A stretch of 5,673 bases of DNA from CAYLWW01 sp964387585 (GTDB lineage Bacteria > Pseudomonadota > Alphaproteobacteria > Rickettsiales > Midichloriaceae): the NCBI GenBank assembly GCA_964387585.1, contig CAYLWW010000083.1, positions 1 through 5,673 of the forward strand, given 5' to 3'. Positions within the stretch are counted from its first letter, which is position 1; the number at the start of each line of letters is the position of its first letter. A program made the position numbers and the translations under genes. Below are positions 1 to 5,673 of this stretch, in pieces. The notes below the pieces were generated by a model. It saw only the letters and a program-made list of their open reading frames with translations. It searched no databases and was not told the DNA's origin.

Positions 1-115
1 ACTAAAAACCACAACTTACATCATCCAGCTTAAAAGCTTATACCGAATTCAGGTAATGTAATTTATAACCAAAGTAGTATAAAAAGATCACGATAGATAG
101 AGGTGAAAAAGCCCG
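1..115 (-). pseudogene. Possible second fragment of a degraded transposase (tentative)
   Basis: There is no intact gene here. On the minus strand a 25-codon open stretch (38-115) contains the peptide YYFGYKLHYLNS. IS982-type DDE transposases carry a similar FGFKLH segment in their catalytic domain. It lies on the same strand as, and downstream of, the better-supported transposase N-terminus at 212-411. The distance between them is much shorter than in a full transposase, so an internal deletion would be needed. The short match could be chance. I see the peptide; its assignment is inference. Confidence 0.22.
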
Positions 116-171
116 TCAATTTGACAATTTATAGTTCTTCTAATATTTTTGGCCTGAGCTCATTTTTTCTC

Positions 172-193
172 TATTGACCCCAATAATGGATTA
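172..193. repeat. Left copy of a 22-bp direct repeat
   Basis: This copy contains the perfect 16-base core CCCCAATAATGGATTA (178-193) preceded by TATTGA. The same 22 bases, with one mismatch (TATTAA), recur in the same orientation at 5544-5565. Both copies lie in gene-poor flanks. A dispersed repeat of this length beside transposase debris suggests a mobile-element end or a small dispersed repeat. No matching inverted copy was noticed. Confidence 0.6.
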
Positions 194-211
194 GGAAGGA
201 GATAAGAGTAA

Positions 212-411
212 TTAAAAATATTTAAAGTTTTTACACAGAGATTGATGCTATCAAAGCTCAATAGTTATAATCTCAGATAGGGTTATCTCGGGTGTTCTCT
301 TGGATTTGCGCAATTTTTCCTCTGGTAATGATTTGGGCCCTCTAGCCATACATCAATCGCTTTATAAAAAGCATCGACAAATACAAATAATTCCGTAATA
401 TCTTTCTTCAT
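212..411 (-). pseudogene. IS982-family-like transposase, N-terminal remnant with frame breaks
   Basis: The start codon at 411-409 opens MKKDITELFVFVDAF and runs 42 codons to a stop at 283-285. The similarity then continues in another frame as ITLSEIITIEL (stop at 251-253), and in a further frame as SLCKNFKYF (stop at 212-214). Together these resemble the N-terminal region of IS982-family transposases, where a SEI-x-TI segment is followed by a C-K-N-F-K-x-F-Y segment. Those proteins are about 290 residues long, and only about 65 are recognisable here. At least two frameshifts or small indels and the missing DDE domain make it non-functional. It lies 111 bases downstream of the nuoG stop on the same strand, so it may be transcribed by read-through. 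The family call is from memory of family motifs, not a search. Confidence 0.65.
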
Positions 412-522
412 CCGGCTACCTATATTAGTTTTTTGATGAATCTATAATGAGGTATCCGCTATCTTGCTTCAATAGCACATCTTCATCATTTTTAATCCCT
501 AACTGGGATTGCCAAGAGCAAA
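412..522. other. Spacer between nuoG and the transposase remnant
   Basis: No ORF of substance was seen on either strand. The stretch probably holds the leader, and perhaps the outer end, of the degraded insertion sequence whose transposase start is at 411. I could not identify a terminal inverted repeat or a target duplication, so the element boundary is undefined. A 6-bp stem-loop at 494-510 lies immediately downstream of the nuoG stop. Confidence 0.35.
494..510 (-). terminator. Stem-loop just after nuoG, possible weak terminator
   Basis: AATCCC (494-499) and GGGATT (505-510) form a perfect 6-bp stem with a 5-base loop, beginning 12 bases past the nuoG stop on the minus strand. The bases that follow on the minus strand are A-rich, not T-rich, so this is not a canonical intrinsic terminator. 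It could instead stabilise the 3' end of the mRNA. It is the only GC-containing hairpin I saw near the end of nuoG. Confidence 0.35.
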
Positions 523-2559
523 TTAGCTTAATTCTTTGCTGCATAAAGACATAGTCCTTGAAAATCTTGAAATAGTATTATCAAGGTAAAAGTTTTCGCT
601 GTTGATATCTAGGGTTTTATTAAAGAAATGTTCTTTTTTTCTATTAAAAGCTTTGTGGGATAATTCAATCAAACTATTATTGTCTCTTGCTTGATTTGTA
701 ACATTTAAAATTTTAAAGCCTTTCCAAGCTTCTTGCATCTCAGCTCTTACATCTTCAATACTAGAATAATTTAGGTTATATCCTAAGCTCATAGCTAATT
801 CATTAATAATAATCCAATCTTGTTTTGCTTGGTTAGGAGGAGAAACGGCAACATTAGTTCTTTGCACCCTACCTTCTAAATTAACATAAGTAGCTTCTTT
901 TTCAGTATATGCTGCTCCTGGTAGGATCACATTAGCTCTATAAGCTGAGCGATCACCATGATGACCTATATAAATTACGAAAGTTGAATCAGGAATTGAC
1001 TTAATATCAATTTCATCTGCTCCTAAAAGAAATAGTACTTCTGAATTTTCAATTATATTGCTTTTTTTAGGTGGTATAAAACCTATATCTAGACCTCCTA
1101 CTCTGCTTGCTGCGTACTGCAAAATATTGAATCCATTCCAATCTTCTCTTATCATCGAAAATCTGTTAGCTATATGCAATGAGTAATCTAAAATGATATT
1201 AGCGTCTACATTAGTAAGTGCCTTAGCTCCTAATATTAGCATTGGATACTTTGCTGCTTTTAGACTATTAGAGTATTCGCTTTCTTCTTCAGCTAATATC
1301 CTTAATGCCTCTAAGGAATTGCCTAAATATTGATAAGGATAATTAAGTTTTATTTCAGGCCCTAATAACCAAACTTTCATTTGATTATCAACAACTGCTT
1401 TTCTGATTTTAGCGTTAACAATAGCGGCTTCATGTCTAATATTGCTACCAATTATTAAACAACTGTCAGAACGTTCTATTCCAGCTATGGTAGTATTGAA
1501 TATATATGATTCTCTGCATTCATTTGTTAGTACGCTGCTATCCTGCCTACAATCGTAGTTATCGCTTCCTATTTGCTTCATTAACTTTTTAGTTACCATC
1601 ATCGTTTCAACGTCTGTTAAGTTTCCAGCTATAACACCTACTTTATCAGGCTTTGTTTTTTTTAATATTTCTACTACTGCTGAATAAGCTTCTTGCCAGG
1701 AGGTAGTTTCTAGTAAATCATTCTTTTTTACCATAGGAGAATCAAGTCGTTGATATTTTAAACCATCATAAGAAAAACGGGTTTTATCTGATATCCATTC
1801 CTCATTTATTGATTCATTGACTCTAGGTAAAATTCTCATTACCTCACCCCTTCTCGAATCAATTCTAATATTAGATCCAACAGCATCTAATACATCGATA
1901 GAGTGAGTGTGCTGTAATTCCCAGCTTCGGGCTTGAAATGCATAAGGCTTAGAAGTTAATGCTCCTACAGGGCATAAATCAATAATATTACCAGATAGTT
2001 CAGAAGTGATAGAATTTTCTATGTAAGTGGAGATTTCCATGTTCTCACCACGACCTATAGCACCTAATTCATAGGTTCCAGCTACTTCTTCTAAAAATCT
2101 AACACAACGAGTGCAATGAATGCAACGAGTCATATTAGTTTTGATTAGAGGGCCAAATTCTTTTTCTGCTACAGCCCTCTTTTCCTCAAAATATCTACTA
2201 CGACCTTTGCCATATTTCATTGCCTGATCTTGTAAATCACATTCCCCTCCTTGATCACATATAGGGCAATCTAGAGGATGATTAATCAGCAAAAATTCCA
2301 TCACACCTTCTCTAGCCTTTTTCACCATTGCGCTGTCTGTATGAATGACCATTCCTTCATTGACAACTTGCGAACAGCTTGCTACAGGCTTAGGAAATTT
2401 TTCCACCTCTACTAAACACATACGGCAATTTCCTGCTATAGCTAAGCGTTCATGGTAGCAAAATCTTGGAATTTCAACTCCTATTTGCTCACAAGCTTGT
2501 ATAATGGTCAAACCATCATTTACTGTAACTTCGTTGTTATTTATTATAACTTTAGGCAT
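523..2559 (-). CDS. nuoG: NADH-quinone oxidoreductase subunit G (complex I 75-kDa Fe-S subunit)
   Basis: NuoG is the large Fe-S subunit of the peripheral NADH-oxidising arm of complex I, passing electrons from the FMN subunit NuoF towards quinone on the cytoplasmic face of the membrane. The ligands are visible in order. The N-terminal 2Fe-2S domain has C34, C45, C48 and C62. The N3 cluster motif has H94, C98, C101 and C107. The N4 cluster has C146, C149, C152 and C196. A molybdopterin-oxidoreductase-like domain without catalytic function in this family follows from about residue 275. There is no fourth N7-type cysteine motif, as in mitochondrial and most alphaproteobacterial versions. The 678-residue length is normal and the C-terminus appears complete. 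The start is set by the family-typical N-terminus; its Shine-Dalgarno sequence is weak. It lies 91 bases downstream of clpP. No nuoH or nuoI follows; IS debris does. Confidence 0.97.
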   Translation of the reverse strand: MPKVIINNNEVTVNDGLTIIQACEQIGVEIPRFCYHERLAIAGNCRMCLVEVEKFPKPVASCSQVVNEGMVIHTDSAMVKKAREGVMEFLLINHPLDCPICDQGGECDLQDQAMKYGKGRSRYFEEKRAVAEKEFGPLIKTNMTRCIHCTRCVRFLEEVAGTYELGAIGRGENMEISTYIENSITSELSGNIIDLCPVGALTSKPYAFQARSWELQHTHSIDVLDAVGSNIRIDSRRGEVMRILPRVNESINEEWISDKTRFSYDGLKYQRLDSPMVKKNDLLETTSWQEAYSAVVEILKKTKPDKVGVIAGNLTDVETMMVTKKLMKQIGSDNYDCRQDSSVLTNECRESYIFNTTIAGIERSDSCLIIGSNIRHEAAIVNAKIRKAVVDNQMKVWLLGPEIKLNYPYQYLGNSLEALRILAEEESEYSNSLKAAKYPMLILGAKALTNVDANIILDYSLHIANRFSMIREDWNGFNILQYAASRVGGLDIGFIPPKKSNIIENSEVLFLLGADEIDIKSIPDSTFVIYIGHHGDRSAYRANVILPGAAYTEKEATYVNLEGRVQRTNVAVSPPNQAKQDWIIINELAMSLGYNLNYSSIEDVRAEMQEAWKGFKILNVTNQARDNNSLIELSHKAFNRKKEHFFNKTLDINSENFYLDNTISRFSRTMSLCSKELS

Positions 2560-2650
2560 ATGTTTTAGCTTAACTCTATGGTTTCGGATGGTAATTAGAG
2601 TGAATCTGTAATTAATTTATACTTGAATCTTTATTAATAAAAATATGAAC

Positions 2651-3244
2651 TCATATTGCTTCTCCGCTTTTAGAAATTATTTTATCAATAAGGCCAAATT
2701 CTTTTGCTTCTTCAGCTGTCATAAATTTATCTCTTTCGATATTTTTTTCAATAACAGATATTTTATTACCAGTATGTTTTACGTAAATTTCGTTCATTTT
2801 CTTTTTGACTTTTGATATCTCTTTTGCGTGTATCAAGATGTCAGTTGCTTGACCGCTATATCCACCTAAGGGTTGATGTATCATTACTCGTGAATTAGGT
2901 AAAGAATAACGCATACCTTTTTCACCTGAAGCTAATAATAGTGAAGCCATAGAACATGCTTGCCCTATACACACGGTGTTTACTTTAGGCCTAATATACT
3001 GCATAGTATCGTATATCGCCATACCAGAAGTTATAATACCTCCTGGAGAATTGATATACATATACACATCTTTATTAGGATTATCAGATTCTAAAAATAG
3101 CAACTGAGCCACTACTAAAGCAGCCATACTATCTTCTATTTGCCCATTGATGAATATTATCCTGTCTTTTAAAAGCCTAGAATAAATATCAAACGCCCGC
3201 TCTCCGCGGGTTGACTGCTCAATTACTATAGGAACTAGTGGCAT
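2651..3244 (-). CDS. clpP: ATP-dependent Clp protease proteolytic subunit
   Basis: ClpP is the serine peptidase that forms a two-ring tetradecameric chamber and degrades proteins unfolded and fed in by ClpX or ClpA in the cytoplasm. The protein is 197 residues, usual for the family. The catalytic triad is visible: S98 in the QACSMAS motif, H123 in MIHQP, and D172 in ERDKFM. The oxyanion-side SPGG segment (66-69) and the N-terminal IEQSTRGERAFDIYSRLL block are intact. The latter supports the chosen start, as does a good Shine-Dalgarno sequence just upstream. It shares its strand with queC (210 bases upstream) and nuoG (91 bases downstream). clpX, often next to clpP in other bacteria, is absent from the window. 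A TATACT box 30 bases before the start suggests its own promoter. Confidence 0.98.
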   Translation of the reverse strand: MPLVPIVIEQSTRGERAFDIYSRLLKDRIIFINGQIEDSMAALVVAQLLFLESDNPNKDVYMYINSPGGIITSGMAIYDTMQYIRPKVNTVCIGQACSMASLLLASGEKGMRYSLPNSRVMIHQPLGGYSGQATDILIHAKEISKVKKKMNEIYVKHTGNKISVIEKNIERDKFMTAEEAKEFGLIDKIISKSGEAI

Positions 3245-3248
3245 TTTG

Positions 3249-3255
3249 CTTCCTC
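3249..3255 (-). promoter_or_regulatory. clpP ribosome-binding site
   Basis: On the minus strand GAGGAAG lies 4 bases before the clpP ATG. It is the clearest Shine-Dalgarno match among the four genes; nuoG, queC and ribF have only weak ones. It supports the clpP start at 3244. Confidence 0.75.
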
Positions 3256-3274
3256 ATATTTAAATATAATTATT

Positions 3275-3280
3275 AGTATA
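3275..3280 (-). promoter_or_regulatory. Possible clpP promoter -10 box
   Basis: TATACT on the minus strand matches the sigma-70 -10 consensus at 5 of 6 positions and lies 30 bases before the clpP start. The -35 position is only loosely T-rich, with no good TTGACA match, so the call rests mostly on the -10 and its placement. Such boxes arise by chance in AT-rich DNA. Confidence 0.33.
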
Positions 3281-3309
3281 AGATGAAAATTTATCCATAA
3301 AAGTTATTC

Positions 3310-3321
3310 ACGTAAATACGT
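3310..3321. repeat. Short inverted repeat in the queC-clpP gap
   Basis: ACGTA-AA-TACGT is a perfect 5-bp inverted repeat around two bases. It is the most GC-containing symmetric element in this 210-base AT-rich gap. It lies about 30 bases upstream of the candidate clpP -10 box, a position compatible with an operator. A second, purely AT palindrome (AATTTTT-C-AAAAATT) lies at 3329-3343. No regulator can be named. Confidence 0.3.
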
Positions 3322-3454
3322 TCATTAAAATTTTTCAAAAATTATTAAGGAGCTTTTAATATAGCTTATTAATATTACTATTTAAATATACTTATGCTTA
3401 ATTGTTATAAACTACAAACAAAAATGTTAATTTGCAGTTATTGATTGATGGTAA

Positions 3455-4234
3455 TTAATGCGTCATGCTATTTTTTATTTTGTAACGAGTAGGATCTTCG
3501 ATTCCACTTACTTTAAAACCATCCATACGCAATAAACAAGCATCACACTTACCGCAAGCGTTACCATCATTATCAGGATCATAACAACTTACAGTAATAC
3601 TATAGTCTACCCCTAGCTTTGTACCAATAGTAATTATTTCAGCTTTACTCATACTAATTAATGGAGCGTGTATAGTAAGTTTTTCACCGCTTACCCCTCT
3701 TTTTGTAGCAAGGTTAGCAAGTTCGTTAAATTTTTCGATATACTCTGGTCTACAATCGGGGTAGCCGCTGTAATCTACGGCATTAGCACCAATAAATATA
3801 TCGTAAGCGCCGATAATTTCTGCATATGACATAGCGTATGATAAAAAAATGGTATTACGTCCAGGAACATAAGTATTAGGTATGTTACTATTATCAATAT
3901 TATTACTAGTATTTTCTTTTGAAGATACTTGCTTGTTCATTAAGCTATTGTTAATTCTAGTGAAAGTATCGTTTTTAGGCACTTTGATGTTCATATCAGT
4001 CAAAGAAGAGCCACCTAAAAGTCCTAGTTCCAAATTGATAATTTTATGATTAACAATACCATAAGAGTTAATGATACGTTTAACGGCTTCAAGCTCAACT
4101 GCATGACGCTGATTGTAAAAAAAGCTTATAGCATATATACTATCAAACTTATAGCTATTGATCACCATCTTTAATAATGTAGTTGAATCTAAACCACCAC
4201 TTACAAGTACTAAAGCTTTTTTATTTTTGTCCAT
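3455..4234 (-). CDS. queC: 7-cyano-7-deazaguanine synthase
   Basis: QueC converts 7-carboxy-7-deazaguanine, ATP and ammonia into preQ0, a cytoplasmic step towards the tRNA wobble base queuosine. The N-terminal PP-loop SGGLDS (12-17) binds ATP. TYVPGRNT (121-128) and SGYPDCRPEY (156-165) are QueC signatures. C217, C227, C230 and C233 form the C-terminal zinc site. At 259 residues it is longer than the roughly 220-235 typical of the family. The excess lies around residues 92-119, a Ser/Asn/Lys-rich low-complexity stretch just before TYVPGRN, and the frame stays open through it. All catalytic motifs are intact, so it is probably active. No other queuosine gene is present in the window. It is divergent from ribF, with 160 bases between the starts, and lies upstream of clpP on the same strand. 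Its Shine-Dalgarno sequence is poor; the start is set by the spacing to the PP-loop. Confidence 0.96.
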   Translation of the reverse strand: MDKNKKALVLVSGGLDSTTLLKMVINSYKFDSIYAISFFYNQRHAVELEAVKRIINSYGIVNHKIINLELGLLGGSSLTDMNIKVPKNDTFTRINNSLMNKQVSSKENTSNNIDNSNIPNTYVPGRNTIFLSYAMSYAEIIGAYDIFIGANAVDYSGYPDCRPEYIEKFNELANLATKRGVSGEKLTIHAPLISMSKAEIITIGTKLGVDYSITVSCYDPDNDGNACGKCDACLLRMDGFKVSGIEDPTRYKIKNSMTH

Positions 4235-4268
4235 GATCAGCTTTTTACTTTAATTATAAATCGAATTA

Positions 4269-4297
4269 ATTATAAATATAACCTGTTAAGCTTTTAA
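4269..4297 (-). promoter_or_regulatory. Candidate queC promoter
   Basis: On the minus strand a perfect TATAAT (4274-4269) is preceded, after 17 bases, by TTAAAA (4297-4292), a 4 of 6 match to the -35 consensus. It would start transcription about 30 bases before the queC ATG. Another TATAAT at 4258-4253 lies closer to the gene, with a poorer -35. AT richness limits confidence. Confidence 0.4.
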
Positions 4298-4321
4298 AAT
4301 AAAAAGACTCGTTATTTTAAA

Positions 4322-4349
4322 TTAACATACATTACTTAGGTGATATAGT
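4322..4349 (+). promoter_or_regulatory. Candidate ribF promoter
   Basis: TTAACA (4322-4327) and TATAGT (4344-4349) each match the sigma-70 consensus at 5 of 6 positions and are 16 bases apart. The predicted start near 4356 gives a leader of about 40 bases before the ribF ATG. That leader is too short for an FMN riboswitch. The -10 box sits inside the left arm of the hairpin at 4334-4369. Confidence 0.5.
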
Positions 4350-4369
4350 AAATTATACTATATCTAAGT
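4334..4369. repeat. Imperfect inverted repeat before ribF
   Basis: ACTTAG (4334-4339) pairs with CTAAGT (4364-4369), and ATATAGTA (4343-4350) pairs with TACTATAT (4356-4363). This gives 14 bp with a 3-base bulge (GTG, 4340-4342) and a 5-base loop. It overlaps the candidate ribF -10 box and ends 25 bases before the start codon. The position fits an operator for a dimeric regulator. There is no T-tract to suggest a terminator for either divergent gene. Confidence 0.5.
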
Positions 4370-4394
4370 TAAAGTTAAATTTTCTAAAGTTTTT

Positions 4395-5363
4395 ATGCAA
4401 GTAATAAAAATTTCTTACAAAAACGAATTCACCATTAATCAAAAATTATCAGTTGCTTTAGGAAACTTCGATGGCGTACATGTTGCTCACCAAGAGCTTA
4501 TTAAAAATGTCATGCTTAGAGCTCAACAGCTTAATTACAGTAGTGGAGTATTAACTTTTGAGCCTCATCCAGCATCAGTATTATACCCAGAAAAAAAAAT
4601 GAAAAGATTGCTGACTTTAGAGCAAAAGTTGTCTGTTTTTAAGGAGCTAAAACTTGATTATGTGTTTATCATAGAGTTTGACAATATGTTTGCTAAAATG
4701 TCAGCACAGGAATTTGTAAAAGAGATATTAGTTAATCTAATAAATGCTAAACATGTAGTTACGGGATGTAATTTTCATTTTGGTGCAAACCGATTAGGTA
4801 CAACTTCTATGCTAACAGAGCAATCTTATGAGTATAGTTTTACTTATCAATGTATAAGATTGCTAAAAAAAAATTATTTTAATGTTTCTTCTTCAACTAT
4901 AAAGAAATTTTTACAATCAGGTTCAATGGGAATTGTGAACTCATTATTGGGTAGGCATTATAAAATTATAGGTAAAGTAGAAAAAGGAAGCGGCTTAGCT
5001 AAAAAAGAATTAGGGATACATACAGCTAATATAGTAATAGATAATGATAAGTCCGCAACTATAGAGTATCCAGCTTATGGGGTTTACTTAGCTAAAGTGG
5101 TAATATGCGAAGAAAGTTATTTTGGTTTAGTTAATTTAGGGAAAAGACCTACTGTAGAAAAGTGTAATGAAAATCAAAAAATTGTATTAGAAGCCCATTT
5201 ATTTGATTTTGAACAAAATTTATATGGAGCTGTATTAGAAGTACATTTCTTGCAGCTATTAAGGCCTGAACGTAAGTTTGGAAATTTATCTGAGCTAAGT
5301 AAGCAAATTATATTAGATATTTCTCATGCTAAGTATGAAATAGTGGAAAAATTCAGTCATTAG
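4395..5363 (+). CDS. ribF: Bifunctional riboflavin kinase / FAD synthetase
   Basis: RibF phosphorylates riboflavin to FMN and then adenylylates FMN to FAD in the cytoplasm. The N-terminal FAD synthetase half (about 15-175) shows GNFDGVHVAHQ (23-33), FEPHP (55-59), GCNFHFG (124-130) and SSSTIK (165-170). The C-terminal riboflavin kinase half (about 185-320) shows GIHTANI (207-213), YGVYLAKV, NLGKRPTV (247-254), LEAHLFDF with the likely catalytic E266, LYG and RPERKF (290-295). At 322 residues it has the usual length. Several motifs depart from the common form: HVAH instead of HxGH, FHFG instead of FRFG, K instead of the final R of SSTxIR, and H instead of the P of PTAN. The gene may be a fast-evolving but functional copy. 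It is alone on its strand, divergent from queC, and ends at a probable terminator. The Shine-Dalgarno sequence is weak. Confidence 0.95.
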   Translation: MQVIKISYKNEFTINQKLSVALGNFDGVHVAHQELIKNVMLRAQQLNYSSGVLTFEPHPASVLYPEKKMKRLLTLEQKLSVFKELKLDYVFIIEFDNMFAKMSAQEFVKEILVNLINAKHVVTGCNFHFGANRLGTTSMLTEQSYEYSFTYQCIRLLKKNYFNVSSSTIKKFLQSGSMGIVNSLLGRHYKIIGKVEKGSGLAKKELGIHTANIVIDNDKSATIEYPAYGVYLAKVVICEESYFGLVNLGKRPTVEKCNENQKIVLEAHLFDFEQNLYGAVLEVHFLQLLRPERKFGNLSELSKQIILDISHAKYEIVEKFSH

Positions 5364-5401
5364 AAAAAAATTGATAAAAATAAAATTATTTTAGGATTGA
5401 A

Positions 5402-5443
5402 AATAGAGGGATGTATTGCCCTCATTCTATTACTTTCTTTTTT
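5402..5443 (+). terminator. Probable rho-independent terminator of ribF
   Basis: GAGGG (5406-5410) pairs with CCCTC (5419-5423) across an 8-base loop. An alternative fold adds AATAG (5402-5406) with CTATT (5427-5431), leaving a 4-base bulge. A T-rich run, TTTCTTTTTT (5434-5443), follows. The stem starts about 40 bases past the ribF stop. The minus-strand open tail at 5422-5511 ends inside the stem, so the hairpin may once have served convergent genes. Confidence 0.65.
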
Positions 5444-5511
5444 AGATTATTATTATAACTTTTTGCTATTTCCCTTTCATCATACCACAGTTCGGGATAA
5501 GGAAAGGTTAT
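5422..5511 (-). pseudogene. Possible C-terminal remnant of an unrecognised gene
   Basis: On the minus strand 29 open codons, including the peptide ELWYDEREIAKSYNNN, end at a stop (5424-5422) within the ribF terminator. The composition (W, Y, charged residues, Lys-rich end) looks like a real protein C-terminus more than random AT-rich translation. The frame is closed by a stop at 5514-5512 and there is no start codon. A broken convergent gene tail is the likely explanation. I do not recognise the family. Confidence 0.25.
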
Positions 5512-5543
5512 CTAGAGGTAGAATGTTGAGTTAAAAAGAGTTT

Positions 5544-5565
5544 TATTAACCCCAATAATGGATTA
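5544..5565. repeat. Right copy of the 22-bp direct repeat
   Basis: This copy matches 172-193 in the same orientation at 21 of 22 positions, with the 16-base core at 5550-5565. The bases outside the repeat do not match the left copy, so it is a short discrete unit rather than part of a longer duplication. It lies 20 bases beyond the stop of the open minus-strand frame at the right edge. Confidence 0.6.
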
Positions 5566-5585
5566 AGCATATTTTAAGGATCGAT

Positions 5586-5673
5586 TCATGGTAACTTTAG
5601 GTTTATTATTTTTTCATTGAGTAAGCAAGAAGACTGGCCATTATGTGAACTAAAAAATTCCACATAGATCTGT
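5586..5673 (-). other. Open minus-strand frame entering from the right edge
   Basis: A minus-strand frame is open from the window edge to a stop at 5588-5586, about 28 codons, containing SSHNGQSSCLLNEKIINLKL. It could be the C-terminus of a gene lying mostly outside the window, or a chance frame in debris. The plus strand over the same bases also has a 29-codon stretch, with KQEDWPLCELKNST (stop at 5661-5663) near its end, so the coding strand is uncertain. No family is recognised. Confidence 0.2.

Noticed and set aside
1800..1900. Loss of the N7 cluster ligands in NuoG
   Set aside because: Mitochondrial and most alphaproteobacterial NuoG proteins naturally lack N7, so this is normal and not degradation.
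3329..3343. AATTTTT-C-AAAAATT palindrome as a queC terminator
   Set aside because: The stem is purely A-T with a one-base loop and has no GC-rich core, so it is not a credible intrinsic terminator and is common in AT-rich DNA.
3880..3960. Frameshift pair in queC as the cause of the odd residues before TYVPGRN
   Set aside because: The reading frame is continuous, and both flanking sides match QueC in the same frame with the peptide longer than usual, which fits an insertion better than compensating frameshifts.
4235..4300. preQ1 riboswitch upstream of queC
   Set aside because: No GC-containing first stem or characteristic A-rich tail pairing was seen before the start codon; the leader is short and almost entirely A and T.
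4350..4394. FMN riboswitch upstream of ribF
   Set aside because: The leader predicted from the promoter is about 40 bases and AT-rich, without the conserved six-helix RFN element, which needs over 100 bases.
5473..5507. CCTTTC/GAAAGG inverted repeat as a second terminator or element end
   Set aside because: It is only 6 bp with a 23-base loop and no T-tract, and is easily explained by chance.
1..5673. CRISPR array, tRNA or rRNA genes
   Set aside because: No regularly spaced repeats, cloverleaf-like sequence or rRNA-like conserved blocks were seen on either strand.

Overview
The window is AT-rich and looks like part of a reduced alphaproteobacterial genome. Rickettsiales is the best fit, possibly Orientia or a close relative. 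I base this on general protein character (a NuoG of mitochondrial/alphaproteobacterial type with three Fe-S clusters and no N7 motif), the low GC content, loose intergenic spacing and degraded insertion-sequence debris. The taxonomic call is an inference; no search was run.

Layout: positions 1-522 hold no intact gene. They contain a frame-broken N-terminal piece of an IS982-like transposase (minus strand, about 212-411), a possible second piece at the left edge, one copy of a 22-bp repeat, and a small stem-loop just past the nuoG stop. Positions 523-4234 carry three intact minus-strand genes, read in the order queC, clpP, nuoG, with gaps of 210 and 91 bases. Positions 4235-4394 are a divergent intergenic region with promoter-like elements for queC and ribF and an AT-rich hairpin. 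Positions 4395-5363 are ribF on the plus strand, followed by a probable terminator. Positions 5364-5673 hold short minus-strand open tails without a recognised gene and the second copy of the 22-bp repeat.

The four intact genes are housekeeping and not one pathway: NuoG is the Fe-S subunit of respiratory complex I, ClpP is the Clp protease, QueC makes the queuosine precursor preQ0, and RibF makes FMN and FAD. FMN is the cofactor of the complex I NADH module, a loose functional link only. The usual partners (other nuo genes, clpX, other que genes) are not adjacent, which suggests a shuffled genome. I found no convincing undescribed system. The points most worth checking are the repeat pair at the two debris-filled flanks, the low-complexity insertion in QueC, the non-consensus active-site motifs in RibF and the hairpin overlapping the ribF promoter.
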